Assembly (NCBI GenBank): GCA_023415775.1
Contig: JAEZJM010000027.1
Coordinates: 50,314-114,313, forward strand
From: Bacillota bacterium
GTDB lineage: Bacteria > Bacillota > Negativicutes > Sporomusales > UBA7701
DNA: 64,000 nt
Direction of reading: 5' to 3'
Of the stretch, positions 8,941 through 16,894 are shown one piece after another; positions within the stretch are counted from its first letter, which is position 1; the number at the start of each line of letters is the position of its first letter. Below the pieces are notes generated by a model. It did no database searches. It saw only the letters and a list, made by a program, of their open reading frames with translations, and was not told where the DNA came from. The translations under genes were made by a program, and so were the position numbers.

Positions 8941-9230
8941 TCTTAGCCCGTGTAATAGGCAATGTCTGGTCGACCCGCAAGGAAGAATCGCTGCGCGGCC
9001 TGAAGTTCCTCGTCGTCCAGCCGCTGAAACTGAAGTGCGGCGAGGACGGCGGGTTGTGCCTCGAGGACCGCGGCGATACCATCATCGCCGGCGACAAGAT
9101 CGGCGCCGGCGAGACCGAAATCGTCATGGTGACGAGCGGTTCCTCGGCCCGCCAGAGCCTGGAAGATACCCATGTCCCGGTGGACGCTATGGTGGTCGGG
9201 ATCATTGACAAGGAAACCTTCGATCAATAA
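8937..9230 (+). CDS. eutN: Pentameric vertex shell protein EutN
   Basis: EutN/CcmL proteins form pentamers that cap the vertices of the microcompartment. The 97-residue product begins VILARVIGNVWSTRKEESLRG and ends VDAMVVGIIDKETF, both diagnostic, and includes DTIIAGDKIGAGETEIVMVTSGSSAR (in part). The GTG start overlaps the previous stop (GTGA), which indicates translational coupling. The reading frame is open further upstream within the previous gene, but the family start is clear. Confidence 0.94.
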   Translation: MILARVIGNVWSTRKEESLRGLKFLVVQPLKLKCGEDGGLCLEDRGDTIIAGDKIGAGETEIVMVTSGSSARQSLEDTHVPVDAMVVGIIDKETFDQ

Positions 9231-9258
9231 TCGGCGCAGGCTATTGCAGGTGATAACG

Positions 9259-10587
9259 GTGAACGACATCAGTGCCAGGGTCCGCGAGGCCGGGGTGGTC
9301 GGCGCGGGCGGGGCGGGATTTCCCGCCCACGTCAAGCTTGAGGCCAAGGCCGAAATATATCTGGTCAACGGCGCCGAATGCGAACCGATGCTGCGGACCG
9401 ATCAGCAACTGGCAGCCCGATACCCCGAGGAACTCTGCCGCGGCCTCGAATACGCCATGCGCGCCACCGGTGCGCAGGAAGGCATCATCGTCCTGAAGGC
9501 CCGATACAAAGCGGCCATCGCCGCGCTGCAGCCGTTGCTGCCGCCCAAGGTCCGCATCGCCGTCGTCCGCGACATCTATCCGGCCGGCGACGAGGTCGTC
9601 ACCGTCTGGCTGGCCACCGGCCGCCGGGTGCCGCCCGGCGGTATCCCGCTCGACATCGGCGCCGTCGTCAGCAACACCCAGACGTTAATCAATGTCGCCA
9701 AGGCGGTCGACGGGCAGGCGGTTACAACGAGAACGCTGACCGTCACCGGGGCGGTCAAGAACCCCTTTACCGTCACCGTGCCGATCGGGACGTCGCTGGC
9801 CGAGGTGCTGGCGTTGGCCGGTGGGCCGACCTGCGAGCGGGCCGCGTTTATCGAAGGCGGACCGGTCATGGGACAGTTGGTGGACGACATTGATAAGCCG
9901 GTGACGAAAACCACCGGCGGGCTGATCGTGCTGCCGGCCGACCATTTCGCCATCAACGTCAAGAGGCAGACGCTATCCTCGGTCATGCTTATTGCCAGGA
10001 CGGTGTGCGAGCAGTGCTGCTATTGCACCGAGCTCTGCCCGCGCCATATCATCGGCCACGAACTGGCGCCCCATCTCATCATCCGCGCCGTCAACCATAA
10101 TTGCCTCGGCGATCCGGGTATCGTGAAAAGCGCACTTACCTGTTCGGAGTGCGGGGTGTGCGAGGTGCTGGCCTGCCCGGTCGGCATATCGCCGCGCCGG
10201 GTGAACATGGCCCTCAAGGATCAACTGCGGGCCAAGGGCGTCCGCTACGAAGGGCTGCTGGGCAAGGCCGACCCGATGGCCGAGCACCGCCTCATCCCCA
10301 CATCCCGCATCGTGGCCCGTCTCAACCTCAAACCCTGGTATCCGCCGGAGGCGCCGCTGCAGTCGGCCGAGCACCAGCCAGACCTCGTCACTATCCTCCT
10401 CAAACAGCACGCCGGTCGCCCGGCCGTGCCGGTGGTCAAGGAAGGCGACGCCGTGGTCCGGGGCCAATTGGTGGCCGAAATTCCCGAAGGCGCGCTGGGG
10501 GCGAGGCTGCACGCCAGCCTGACCGGCAAGATCAAGCGGATAACGCCGCAGGCCATCATTATCTCCAGGGGAGGCGACACCCGATGA
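9259..10587 (+). CDS. pduS: PduS-like flavin/iron-sulfur cobalamin reductase (RnfC-like)
   Basis: PduS-type proteins carry FMN and two [4Fe-4S] clusters; they reduce cobalamin or move electrons across the shell. The product from GTG 9259 is 442 residues, near the family length of about 450. It starts with the glycine-rich nucleotide loop AGVVGAGGAGFPAHVKL, continues with EIYLVNGAECEPML, and has two cluster motifs: CEQCCYCTELCP and CSECGVCEVLACP. A biotinyl-lipoyl-like barrel (KEGDAVVRGQLVAEIPEG) ends the protein. GTG 9250 in the same frame is the alternative start. The next gene overlaps by 4 bp and encodes its expected shell partner. Confidence 0.9.
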   Translation: MNDISARVREAGVVGAGGAGFPAHVKLEAKAEIYLVNGAECEPMLRTDQQLAARYPEELCRGLEYAMRATGAQEGIIVLKARYKAAIAALQPLLPPKVRIAVVRDIYPAGDEVVTVWLATGRRVPPGGIPLDIGAVVSNTQTLINVAKAVDGQAVTTRTLTVTGAVKNPFTVTVPIGTSLAEVLALAGGPTCERAAFIEGGPVMGQLVDDIDKPVTKTTGGLIVLPADHFAINVKRQTLSSVMLIARTVCEQCCYCTELCPRHIIGHELAPHLIIRAVNHNCLGDPGIVKSALTCSECGVCEVLACPVGISPRRVNMALKDQLRAKGVRYEGLLGKADPMAEHRLIPTSRIVARLNLKPWYPPEAPLQSAEHQPDLVTILLKQHAGRPAVPVVKEGDAVVRGQLVAEIPEGALGARLHASLTGKIKRITPQAIIISRGGDTR

Positions 10588-11132
10588 TTCACGCAATAGG
10601 CCTGGTCGAGTTCACCAGCATCGCCAGGGGCATCGAAGCGGCCGACGCCATGACCAAGCGAGCTGACGTAACGATACTGGTCGCCAAGCATCTCTGTCCC
10701 GGCAAATACATGGTGCTGGTCGGCGGCGATGTTTCTTCCGTCGAGCAGTCGGTCGCCGCCGGCGCCGAGCTTGCGCCCGAGAGCGTTCTCGACCAGTTCG
10801 TTATCCCCAACGTCCACCCGTCCATCCTGCCAGCGATCGGCGGCGGCAACGAGATGGCGGCAGTCAAAGCCATCGGCATCATCGAGACCTTCAGCGTGGC
10901 TTCGTCGATCGAAGCGACCGACGCTGCCGTCAAGGCGGCCGACGTTGTGCCGATGCGCATGCATATCGCTTTCGGCATCGGCGGCAAGAGCTATAGCGTC
11001 GTCACCGGCGAAGTAGCCGCCGTCAAGGCGGCGGTGGCAACTGGCAGCGCCATCGCTTCCGAGAAGGGCATGCTGGTCTACAATATCGTCATTCCGCGTC
11101 CCCATAAACAGGTAATCGACAGCCTGCTATAA
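10584..11132 (+). CDS. pduT: Tandem-BMC shell protein with Fe-S site, PduT type
   Basis: PduT is a trimeric shell protein with two BMC domains and a [4Fe-4S] cluster in its central pore, held by Cys38 of each subunit. The 182-residue product has a first BMC domain at about 1-88 and a second at about 91-182. Its HLCPGKYM segment places a cysteine exactly at residue 38. The ATG overlaps the stop of the pduS-like gene, consistent with a PduS-PduT electron conduit. The second domain ends with the usual IVIPRPHKQV. Confidence 0.93.
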   Translation: MIHAIGLVEFTSIARGIEAADAMTKRADVTILVAKHLCPGKYMVLVGGDVSSVEQSVAAGAELAPESVLDQFVIPNVHPSILPAIGGGNEMAAVKAIGIIETFSVASSIEATDAAVKAADVVPMRMHIAFGIGGKSYSVVTGEVAAVKAAVATGSAIASEKGMLVYNIVIPRPHKQVIDSLL

Positions 11133-11154
11133 GCTAGAAAAGGAGGTGCGGGTC

Positions 11155-11826
11155 TTGCGAAAACTGATTACCGTCACCGAGCTCAGGCAACTGGCCGCCG
11201 ACGGCAAGCAGGCTATTATCCCGCCCGACAGCGTCCTCACGCCGTCGGCGCTCGACATGGCCAAGGAAATGGGCATAGCGCTCGTGTGGGAGCAAAAAGG
11301 GGAAAAAGCGGCCCGCAAACTGTGCGTCCCGCCCGCCCGCCCCCCGGCAACGGCCGGGAATGCTCCCGCGGTGGCCAAAGAAACATCTGGCGGTTGCCCG
11401 GAGCTGGGGGAAAGCGATATCCGGCTCATTGTCCGCAAGGTGCTCGACCAGACGCTGAAACCGGCCTGCCCCAACCCCCGCGTTACGCTGGTGAAGGGCG
11501 ACCGCGTCGTCCTCGAACCCTTTGCAGAGGCTCCTCCCGGGCAGGACATCCGGCTCAAGGATGTCGTAACCGCGCGGGAGGCCAATCTGTGCGCCGGGTT
11601 TATGACCTTCGACCATTCCCGCCTGCCCTGGCATCTTACCTATGACGAAGTGGATTATGTCGTCGAAGGGACCTTCACCGTCCAAGCGGCCGACAAAACA
11701 TACACCCTTAATGCTGGCGACGTCCTTTACATCCCCAAGGACACCAAGGTGGTCTTCGCGTCGTCGGAAAAGGCCCGCGTATTCTATGTCACCTACCCCG
11801 CCAACTGGGCTGACCTAAAAGCCTAG
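11155..11826 (+). CDS. eutQ: EutQ-like cupin protein (acetate kinase activity in characterised EutQ)
   Basis: Characterised EutQ proteins have acetate kinase activity and are needed for microcompartment biogenesis; here the enzyme would complete acetyl phosphate to acetate plus ATP. TTG at 11155 is chosen because aggagg at 11141-11146 sits 8 bp upstream, while GTG 11146 overlaps that ribosome site. The product of 223 residues has an N-terminal module with VLTPSALDMAKEMGI, an Ala/Pro linker, a helix ESDIRLIVRKVLDQTL that resembles the targeting helices, and a C-terminal cupin (LPWHLTYDEVDYVVEG, then LNAGDVLYIPKDT). It is the last recognisable eut gene. Confidence 0.88.
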   Translation: MRKLITVTELRQLAADGKQAIIPPDSVLTPSALDMAKEMGIALVWEQKGEKAARKLCVPPARPPATAGNAPAVAKETSGGCPELGESDIRLIVRKVLDQTLKPACPNPRVTLVKGDRVVLEPFAEAPPGQDIRLKDVVTAREANLCAGFMTFDHSRLPWHLTYDEVDYVVEGTFTVQAADKTYTLNAGDVLYIPKDTKVVFASSEKARVFYVTYPANWADLKA

Positions 11827-12005
11827 GGCGGGTGCCATAAAGGTGAGGGCGGCCCGTCGAAAGCGGAAGCCGGCCTGCTGATTCTGTTGTTTTCGCCGGT
11901 TTGCGGCAGCGAGAGAGGCGCTACAAAAAATTCGTTCCGGAGGTGATTCATCGGTCTTCGATTGTTGTGGGAAGCCAAATATTATAAGGGAGAGTGAAAA
12001 ACGCC

Positions 12006-13271
12006 ATGTTCAACACGAGAAGGACAGCAATTGCCCTTGTAGTCTTGACCCTGTTCCTGCTTGCCAACATCGGTGCTGCGTTCGCGGCCGGCCAGGTTCT
12101 GACCCCCGGCAAATGGGCGCCGGATACTTACAAATCCATGCAGAAGCTTATCGACGAAAACGGCAAAAACAGCGCCGGTTACAAAGCTTCGAACAAGCCC
12201 TACGCGATGTTCGACTGGGACAACACCTGTATCATGAACGACACCGAAGAAGCCCTGTATATGTACCAGATCGAAAACCTGGCCTTCAAACTCACTCCTG
12301 AAGAAATGGGCGCTCTTGTGCGTAAAAACGTTCCCGAAGGCCCGTTCGTCAAGGACTACAATAATGCCGCCGGTCTGCCGGTCACCCTTGACGCAATCGC
12401 CACCGACATCGAAAGCAGCTATTCCTTTATCTACCACAACTACGCCGGCATGATGGGCACCATGAGCCTCGAAGACATCAAGAAAACCGACCAGTACCTC
12501 GATTTCCGAGCCAAAATGTGGTACGCCTACGACGCCATTGGCGAAACCCACGGCACCAAAGTCAGCTATACCTGGGTTCTGTTCTTCTTCAAGAACATGA
12601 CCACCGCCGAAGTGACGGCGCTGGCCGAAAAATCCAACGACTACGCCCTGGGCCAGGCCATCAAAAAGGATAAGTGGGTCAGCCCGGCCTCCCTGCCCGG
12701 CAAAGCCGGCGTCGTCGGCGCCTCCCGCACCACCGGCCTGCGTCTTACCGAAGAGATCGCCGACCTCATGCACACGCTGCGCGCCAACGGCATCGACGTG
12801 TTCGTCTGCACCGCCTCGCTGGAAGACGTCGTCGCCGTTTTCGCCACCAACCCCAAATATGGCTATAGCCTGCCGCGTGAAAACATCATCGGTATGCGTC
12901 TCAACAAAGTGAACGACGTTATCCAGGACACCTATAAAGACGGTTGGGTACAGACCGCCGAACACGGCAAGACCCTCGCCATCCAGCAGGTGCTCGCCAG
13001 CAAGTGCGGCTTCGGGCCCATCCTCGTCGCGGGCGACAGCTCGGGCGACTACAACATGATGACCGAATTCGCCGACGTCAAGCGCGTGCTGCTCGTCAAC
13101 CGCCTCAAAGGCGGCAAATTCGGCAAACTGTGCGCTGAGGCTGCTGCCACCATCGGCAAGCCCGAAGCCAAGTACCTTCTCCAGGGTCGCGACGAGAACA
13201 CCGGCCTGTGGATGCCGACCGAAAAGATGATCAAGCTCGGACGGACTACCCAGGTGCTGTTAGCGCAATAG
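12006..13271 (+). CDS. Secreted HAD-superfamily phosphatase
   Basis: The 421-residue product has a signal peptide (RRTAIALVVLTLFLLANIG, ending AFAAG) and a HAD hydrolase domain. Visible HAD motifs are FDWDNTCI (motif I, nucleophile Asp in the DxDxT pattern), VFVCTAS (motif II) and VAGDSSGDYNMM (motif IV acidic residues). It would therefore act outside the cytoplasmic membrane. The domain resembles phosphoserine- and PHOSPHO1-like phosphatases acting on small phosphate monoesters. Its place after the eut operon makes phosphoethanolamine an attractive but unproven substrate. ATG 12006 is used because the aagggagag site fits it better than GTG 11994. An intrinsic terminator follows. Confidence 0.75.
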   Translation: MFNTRRTAIALVVLTLFLLANIGAAFAAGQVLTPGKWAPDTYKSMQKLIDENGKNSAGYKASNKPYAMFDWDNTCIMNDTEEALYMYQIENLAFKLTPEEMGALVRKNVPEGPFVKDYNNAAGLPVTLDAIATDIESSYSFIYHNYAGMMGTMSLEDIKKTDQYLDFRAKMWYAYDAIGETHGTKVSYTWVLFFFKNMTTAEVTALAEKSNDYALGQAIKKDKWVSPASLPGKAGVVGASRTTGLRLTEEIADLMHTLRANGIDVFVCTASLEDVVAVFATNPKYGYSLPRENIIGMRLNKVNDVIQDTYKDGWVQTAEHGKTLAIQQVLASKCGFGPILVAGDSSGDYNMMTEFADVKRVLLVNRLKGGKFGKLCAEAAATIGKPEAKYLLQGRDENTGLWMPTEKMIKLGRTTQVLLAQ

Positions 13272-13331
13272 CGCATCCCGGCGCGTTGGCCATGGTTCGC
13301 AGACGTAGCCTTTTGCACTGAGAATTGTCTG

Positions 13332-13362
13332 AGAGGCAGCTTAACAGGCTGCCTCTTTTTTC
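13332..13362 (+). terminator. Intrinsic terminator after the HAD phosphatase
   Basis: A perfect 9-bp stem (AGAGGCAGC paired with GCTGCCTCT) with a 7-nt loop is followed by a run of T. It begins 61 bp after the phosphatase stop and should end transcription of the eut-phosphatase region. Confidence 0.9.
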
Positions 13363-13507
13363 TGCGCGGGCGGAAACCTGTGAACCGAGGGAAAAACAAA
13401 AGGGATGCCGGAGGTATTTCAAATGGTGGGATATATTGGATTGTGCGCCAATACGGTTATGACTTAGTTTATCCGGTGAGGATCAGCGTTCTTCGGTATA
13501 TGGTTTT

Positions 13508-13523
13508 TGGCATAAAAATTGCA
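13508..13523 (+). promoter_or_regulatory. Sigma-54 (-24/-12) promoter of the first activator gene
   Basis: TGGCAT, five A residues, then TTGCA match the -24/-12 consensus TGGCAC-N5-TTGC(A), including the GG-to-GC spacing. It lies 56 bp upstream of the activator start, so this activator gene itself appears to be sigma-54 dependent. The rest of the 307-bp gap (13272-13578) holds only the terminator at 13332. No TGTACC-type upstream site was found in it. Confidence 0.8.
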
Positions 13524-13578
13524 TCCTATATAGCTTCAGGATGCTTCGGCCCAGTTGGCCGACAATGCGGGAGATAAT

Positions 13579-14994
13579 ATGGCGAGATTGCGTAAAAAAA
13601 TAAATGAACATCTCCTTGAGACTAAAAATCTTCAACAAGTACTTGATAATCTGCCGGAGCCGATTTTTGTTACGGATTCCCGCGGGAATGTGCTGCTGGC
13701 GAATTCGGCTACCGCCCTGACTTTAGATATGACGCTGGACATGCTGCTGAAAACAAACGTTAACGAGCTTGTCAGCAAGGGTTACTATACGAATTCAAAT
13801 GTTATGGAAGCGATCAAAAATAAGCGTGCAGTTAGCGGCGTCCTTAAAACAAACCTTGACCTCATCTATGCCTCAACAAGTACGCCGGTGTTCGATGAAG
13901 AGGGGAAGGTCACTCTTGTTATTACGACTGCACATCCCAAGGATGCGGGTGAAAGCTGCGAGAGTAGAGAGGAGAGCGAGCTTGTAGACCGCCGGAAAAG
14001 GGAAATCGAATACCTGCGCAATCGGGTTATGGATGATGCCGATATTGTGGCGGAAAGCCGGCTTATGCGCCAAGTTATGCTCGCCGCTCATACTCTTTCG
14101 CAAACCAACAGTACTGTACTATTAATTGGTGAATCAGGCACAGGCAAAGAGGTATTGGCGAAATATATATACAGGCACAGTAAACAAGCTGCCGAGGCAT
14201 TTATAGCCGTAAATTGCGCAACTTTCCCCGAGAATTTGGTAGAGGCCGAGTTGTTTGGCTATGAAAAAGGCGCTTTTACTGGCGCCAAGGCGGAGGGTAA
14301 GATAGGTTTGTTTGAGGCTGCCCACAGGGGCACGCTTTTTCTCGACGAGATTTCCGAGTTGCCTCTCCATCTTCAATCTAAGCTCCTGCGGGTGCTGGAA
14401 ACTAGCGAGGTTAGGCGGATCGGCAGTAACTACGACCGGAAAATCAATTTTAGGCTAATTGCCGCCACTAACAAAGATTTAAAGAAAATGACCGAAGAAG
14501 GCAGCTTCCGCAACGATCTCTATTATCGGCTAAACGTTATCCCAATTCGCATCCCGCCTCTCAGGGAGCGTCCCGAAGACATAATAGCTCTCGCAAAAAA
14601 GTTCTTGGCCGACTTTAACAAGCGCTACGAGACGGCAGCCGAACTAGATATCGACACGCTGGAAGCTTTTCAAAGGTACAGTTGGCCGGGCAATGTGCGG
14701 GAACTTAGAAACCTTGTCGAGCGGCGAGTAATAAGCGGTCTGCAGGACTATCCGGATGAAAGCGTTAAGATGGCTGCCGGGGCTCAGCGTGATCTGTTTC
14801 AGGACTATTTTAAACTACTTGGAGCGGAACACACACTTAAAGATGTTATGAGTAAAATTGAAGAGCGCTATATCAGATATATGCTGCAGACCTGCGGCGG
14901 TCGTGTCGGCGAGGCGTCAAAAAGATTGGGTGTCTATAGGACAGTATTATACAGAAAACTAAAAGCCTATGACAAAACAAAAAAAAGTTACTAA
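13579..14994 (+). CDS. PAS-domain sigma-54-dependent transcriptional activator
   Basis: This is a 471-residue enhancer-binding protein. An N-terminal PAS-like sensor (about 15-110; LPEPIFVTDSRGNVLLANS) precedes the AAA+ domain with Walker A GESGTGKE, the sigma-54 contact loop GAFTGA and Walker B TLFLDEI. A C-terminal Fis-type helix-turn-helix ends it (CGGRVGEASKRLGVYRTVLY). ATG 13579 has gcgggag 6 bp upstream; an in-frame TTG at 13555 is less likely. It probably drives the CoA-transferase/fix operon at 15315, which has a -24/-12 promoter and two palindromic upstream sites. It is strongly similar to the minus-strand regulator at 28605-29999. Confidence 0.93.
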   Translation: MARLRKKINEHLLETKNLQQVLDNLPEPIFVTDSRGNVLLANSATALTLDMTLDMLLKTNVNELVSKGYYTNSNVMEAIKNKRAVSGVLKTNLDLIYASTSTPVFDEEGKVTLVITTAHPKDAGESCESREESELVDRRKREIEYLRNRVMDDADIVAESRLMRQVMLAAHTLSQTNSTVLLIGESGTGKEVLAKYIYRHSKQAAEAFIAVNCATFPENLVEAELFGYEKGAFTGAKAEGKIGLFEAAHRGTLFLDEISELPLHLQSKLLRVLETSEVRRIGSNYDRKINFRLIAATNKDLKKMTEEGSFRNDLYYRLNVIPIRIPPLRERPEDIIALAKKFLADFNKRYETAAELDIDTLEAFQRYSWPGNVRELRNLVERRVISGLQDYPDESVKMAAGAQRDLFQDYFKLLGAEHTLKDVMSKIEERYIRYMLQTCGGRVGEASKRLGVYRTVLYRKLKAYDKTKKSY

Positions 14995-14995
14995 T

Positions 14996-15035
14996 AAAAG
15001 TGGGTATGTACCTCGAACGGTACATACCCACTTTT
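14996..15035. terminator. Perfect 17-bp hairpin containing an activator-type palindrome
   Basis: Perfect arms of 17 bp (AAAAGTGGGTATGTACC and its complement) flank a 6-nt loop, TCGAAC, directly after the activator stop codon. The stem ends in four T residues and can serve as an intrinsic terminator. At 15007-15024 it also contains TGTACC-N6-GGTACA, the same palindrome found upstream of the two sigma-54 operons, so it may bind the activator too. Confidence 0.8.
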
Positions 15036-15114
15036 GTTAATGATGTGCAATAAGCCTGGAGATTGTTTCGGCGTGTGCGCGACCGATTTTTCTGGGGACT
15101 ATTTCCAGATATAA

Positions 15115-15132
15115 TGTACCATTTTTGGTACG
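15115..15132. promoter_or_regulatory. Distal upstream activator site of the CoA-transferase/fix operon
   Basis: TGTACC, six bases (ATTTTT), GGTACG is a near-perfect palindrome. It is centred about 130 bp upstream of the -24 element at 15252. The same pattern occurs at 30143 before the methyltransferase operon. It is probably the enhancer site for the PAS/sigma-54 activator. Confidence 0.7.
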
Positions 15133-15156
15133 TGGATCGGCCTGTAATTGTCTGAC

Positions 15157-15174
15157 TGTTCCAAAAAAGGTACT
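15157..15174. promoter_or_regulatory. Proximal upstream activator site of the CoA-transferase/fix operon
   Basis: TGTTCC, six A residues, GGTACT is a degenerate version of the distal site. Its centre is 42 bp from that of the distal site, about four helical turns, so both would lie on one face of the DNA. Confidence 0.6.
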
Positions 15175-15251
15175 GTTTTCATTTAAGGTGAAAAGTAGCG
15201 GCCTCCGGCCGAGGCTGCGTTTGCGGGGCTTTTTTGGTGCGTTTCGCTTGT

Positions 15252-15267
15252 TGGCATATAAGTTGCG
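15252..15267 (+). promoter_or_regulatory. Sigma-54 promoter of the CoA-transferase/acyl-CoA dehydrogenase/fix operon
   Basis: TGGCAT, ATAAG, TTGCG matches the -24/-12 consensus with correct spacing. It is located 48 bp before the CoA-transferase start. Together with the hairpin at 14996 and the two palindromes, it accounts for the 320-bp gap 14995-15314. Confidence 0.85.
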
Positions 15268-15314
15268 TTATATAGGTGCATTATTCTGGTTATTGCCAAA
15301 GGAGGACTGATTTT

Positions 15315-16889
15315 ATGTCAAAACTGATAACCGCCGATCAGGCCGCGTCCCTGATTAAGGATGGTGCGACAGTTGCCGCCACGGGGTTTGGTCTGGCGGG
15401 CTGGGCTGAAGAGGTGGCGCAGGCCATCGAGAAACGTTTTCTAGAGTCGGGGCAGCCCAGGAATATAACGTTAATGCATGCCTCGGCCATCGGCGACTGG
15501 AAAGAGCGCGGAACAACCCGGCTCGGCAAGGAAGGCTTGGTTAAACGCTGGATAGGCGCCCATATAGGTTCATCGGCTAATATGTCGCGTCTTGTGGCCG
15601 AGAACAAGATCGAAGCCTACTGTCTGCCGCAGGGCTCGATCCTCCATCTTTTCCGTGAAATCGCCGCCAAGCGCCCTGGCCTTTTTACGAAAGTAGGCCT
15701 GGGGACCTTCGTTGATCCACGCCTGGACGGTGGGAGAATGAATCCCATGACTACCGCACCTATCAATAAAGTTGTGGAGTTCGAAGGGGAAGAGTGGCTG
15801 TTCTATCCCACTTTTCCTATCAATGTCGCCATCATTCGCGGCACTACGGTCGACGAACACGGTAATCTGACGATGGAGAAAGAGGGACCGCTGGTTGAAG
15901 CGTTGCCGGTGGCTCAGGCGGCTAAGAACAGCGGCGGAATAGTAATTGTCCAGGCCGAGTATTTGGCCAAGGCCGGAACGCTACACCCTAAAGCGGTGCG
16001 CGTACCCGGCATACTTGTGGACTATATCGTGGTCGCCAGCAAACAAGAAAGCAGCTGGCAGACTGAAGGACTATACTTTAGCCCGGCCTTCGCCGGCGAC
16101 ATTAAGGTGCCGCTTAACAGCATCCCCGAACTGCCGATGGATGATCGCAAAATTATTGCTCGGCGGGCGGCAATGGAGCTTATTCCTGGAGCCATCGTCA
16201 ATCTGGGGGTCGGCATCCCCAGCGATGTTGCCGCAATTGCAGCCGAAGAAGGTGTCAGCGAGCTGATGACCATGACTACCGAGGTGGGAGGCATTGGCGG
16301 CGTTCCGGCCAGTCTGCCCAATTTCGGTCATTCGTATAACGGTGAAGCCGTGGTTGAGCATCATGCCCAGTTCGACTATTACGACGGCGGCGGTATCGAC
16401 GCGGCTTTCCTGGGTCTGGCCCAGACAGATACGTCCGGCAACGTCAATGTCAGCAAATTTAAGGGCCGTGTCATTGGTTGCGGCGGCTTCATCAATATTA
16501 CGCAAACCTCAAAGAAGGTGGTGTACTGCGGCACGTTTACCGCCGGTGGCCTTGAGGTTACCGCCAGAGACGGCAAACTGGTCATCGTCAACGAAGGCAA
16601 AAACAAAAAGTTTGTTCCCCAGGTCGAGCAAATCACCTTCAGCGGCAAATATGCGGCCAAAGTCGGACAACCGGTGTTATATGTGACCGAACGGGCCGTA
16701 TTCACCCTGGAGAATGGCGAAATGACCCTTGTGGAAATCGCTCCTGGGATCGACCTTGAAAAAGACGTGCTGGCCCTGATGGACTTCAAACCACGTATTT
16801 CGCCCGACCTGAAAACAATGCCGGCCGGCATTTTCCGGCAGAAGTGGGGCGAACTGAAGCCGCTTATTGAAGCCAAAGTGAAAGGTTGA
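15315..16889 (+). CDS. Acyl-CoA:acetate CoA-transferase (YdiF/Pct family)
   Basis: The enzyme transfers CoA between short-chain carboxylates, probably activating an imported acid for the dehydrogenases encoded next. The 524-residue protein contains both alpha and beta halves fused, as in YdiF and propionate CoA-transferase. The catalytic glutamate region is MTTEVGGIGG and the glycine-rich GAIVNLGVGIP lies before it. ATG 15315 has aaaggagga 8 bp upstream. Order and partners match E. coli ydiF-ydiO-ydiQRST, so an analogous route of acyl-CoA reduction or oxidation is likely. The true acid is unknown. Confidence 0.9.
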   Translation: MSKLITADQAASLIKDGATVAATGFGLAGWAEEVAQAIEKRFLESGQPRNITLMHASAIGDWKERGTTRLGKEGLVKRWIGAHIGSSANMSRLVAENKIEAYCLPQGSILHLFREIAAKRPGLFTKVGLGTFVDPRLDGGRMNPMTTAPINKVVEFEGEEWLFYPTFPINVAIIRGTTVDEHGNLTMEKEGPLVEALPVAQAAKNSGGIVIVQAEYLAKAGTLHPKAVRVPGILVDYIVVASKQESSWQTEGLYFSPAFAGDIKVPLNSIPELPMDDRKIIARRAAMELIPGAIVNLGVGIPSDVAAIAAEEGVSELMTMTTEVGGIGGVPASLPNFGHSYNGEAVVEHHAQFDYYDGGGIDAAFLGLAQTDTSGNVNVSKFKGRVIGCGGFINITQTSKKVVYCGTFTAGGLEVTARDGKLVIVNEGKNKKFVPQVEQITFSGKYAAKVGQPVLYVTERAVFTLENGEMTLVEIAPGIDLEKDVLALMDFKPRISPDLKTMPAGIFRQKWGELKPLIEAKVKG

Positions 16890-16894
16890 TGAAT

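Noticed and set aside
11146..11154. GTG start for eutQ
   Set aside because: This codon overlaps the aggagg ribosome site, which is correctly spaced for TTG 11155.
11827..12005. Possible cobalamin riboswitch or two-component antiterminator site near the eut operon
   Set aside because: No B12-box or conserved paired hairpins were recognised here; any such control would lie left of the window, upstream of the operon start.
13380..13577. A 65-codon frame between the terminator and the first activator
   Set aside because: It overlaps the sigma-54 promoter and has no ribosome site or family likeness.
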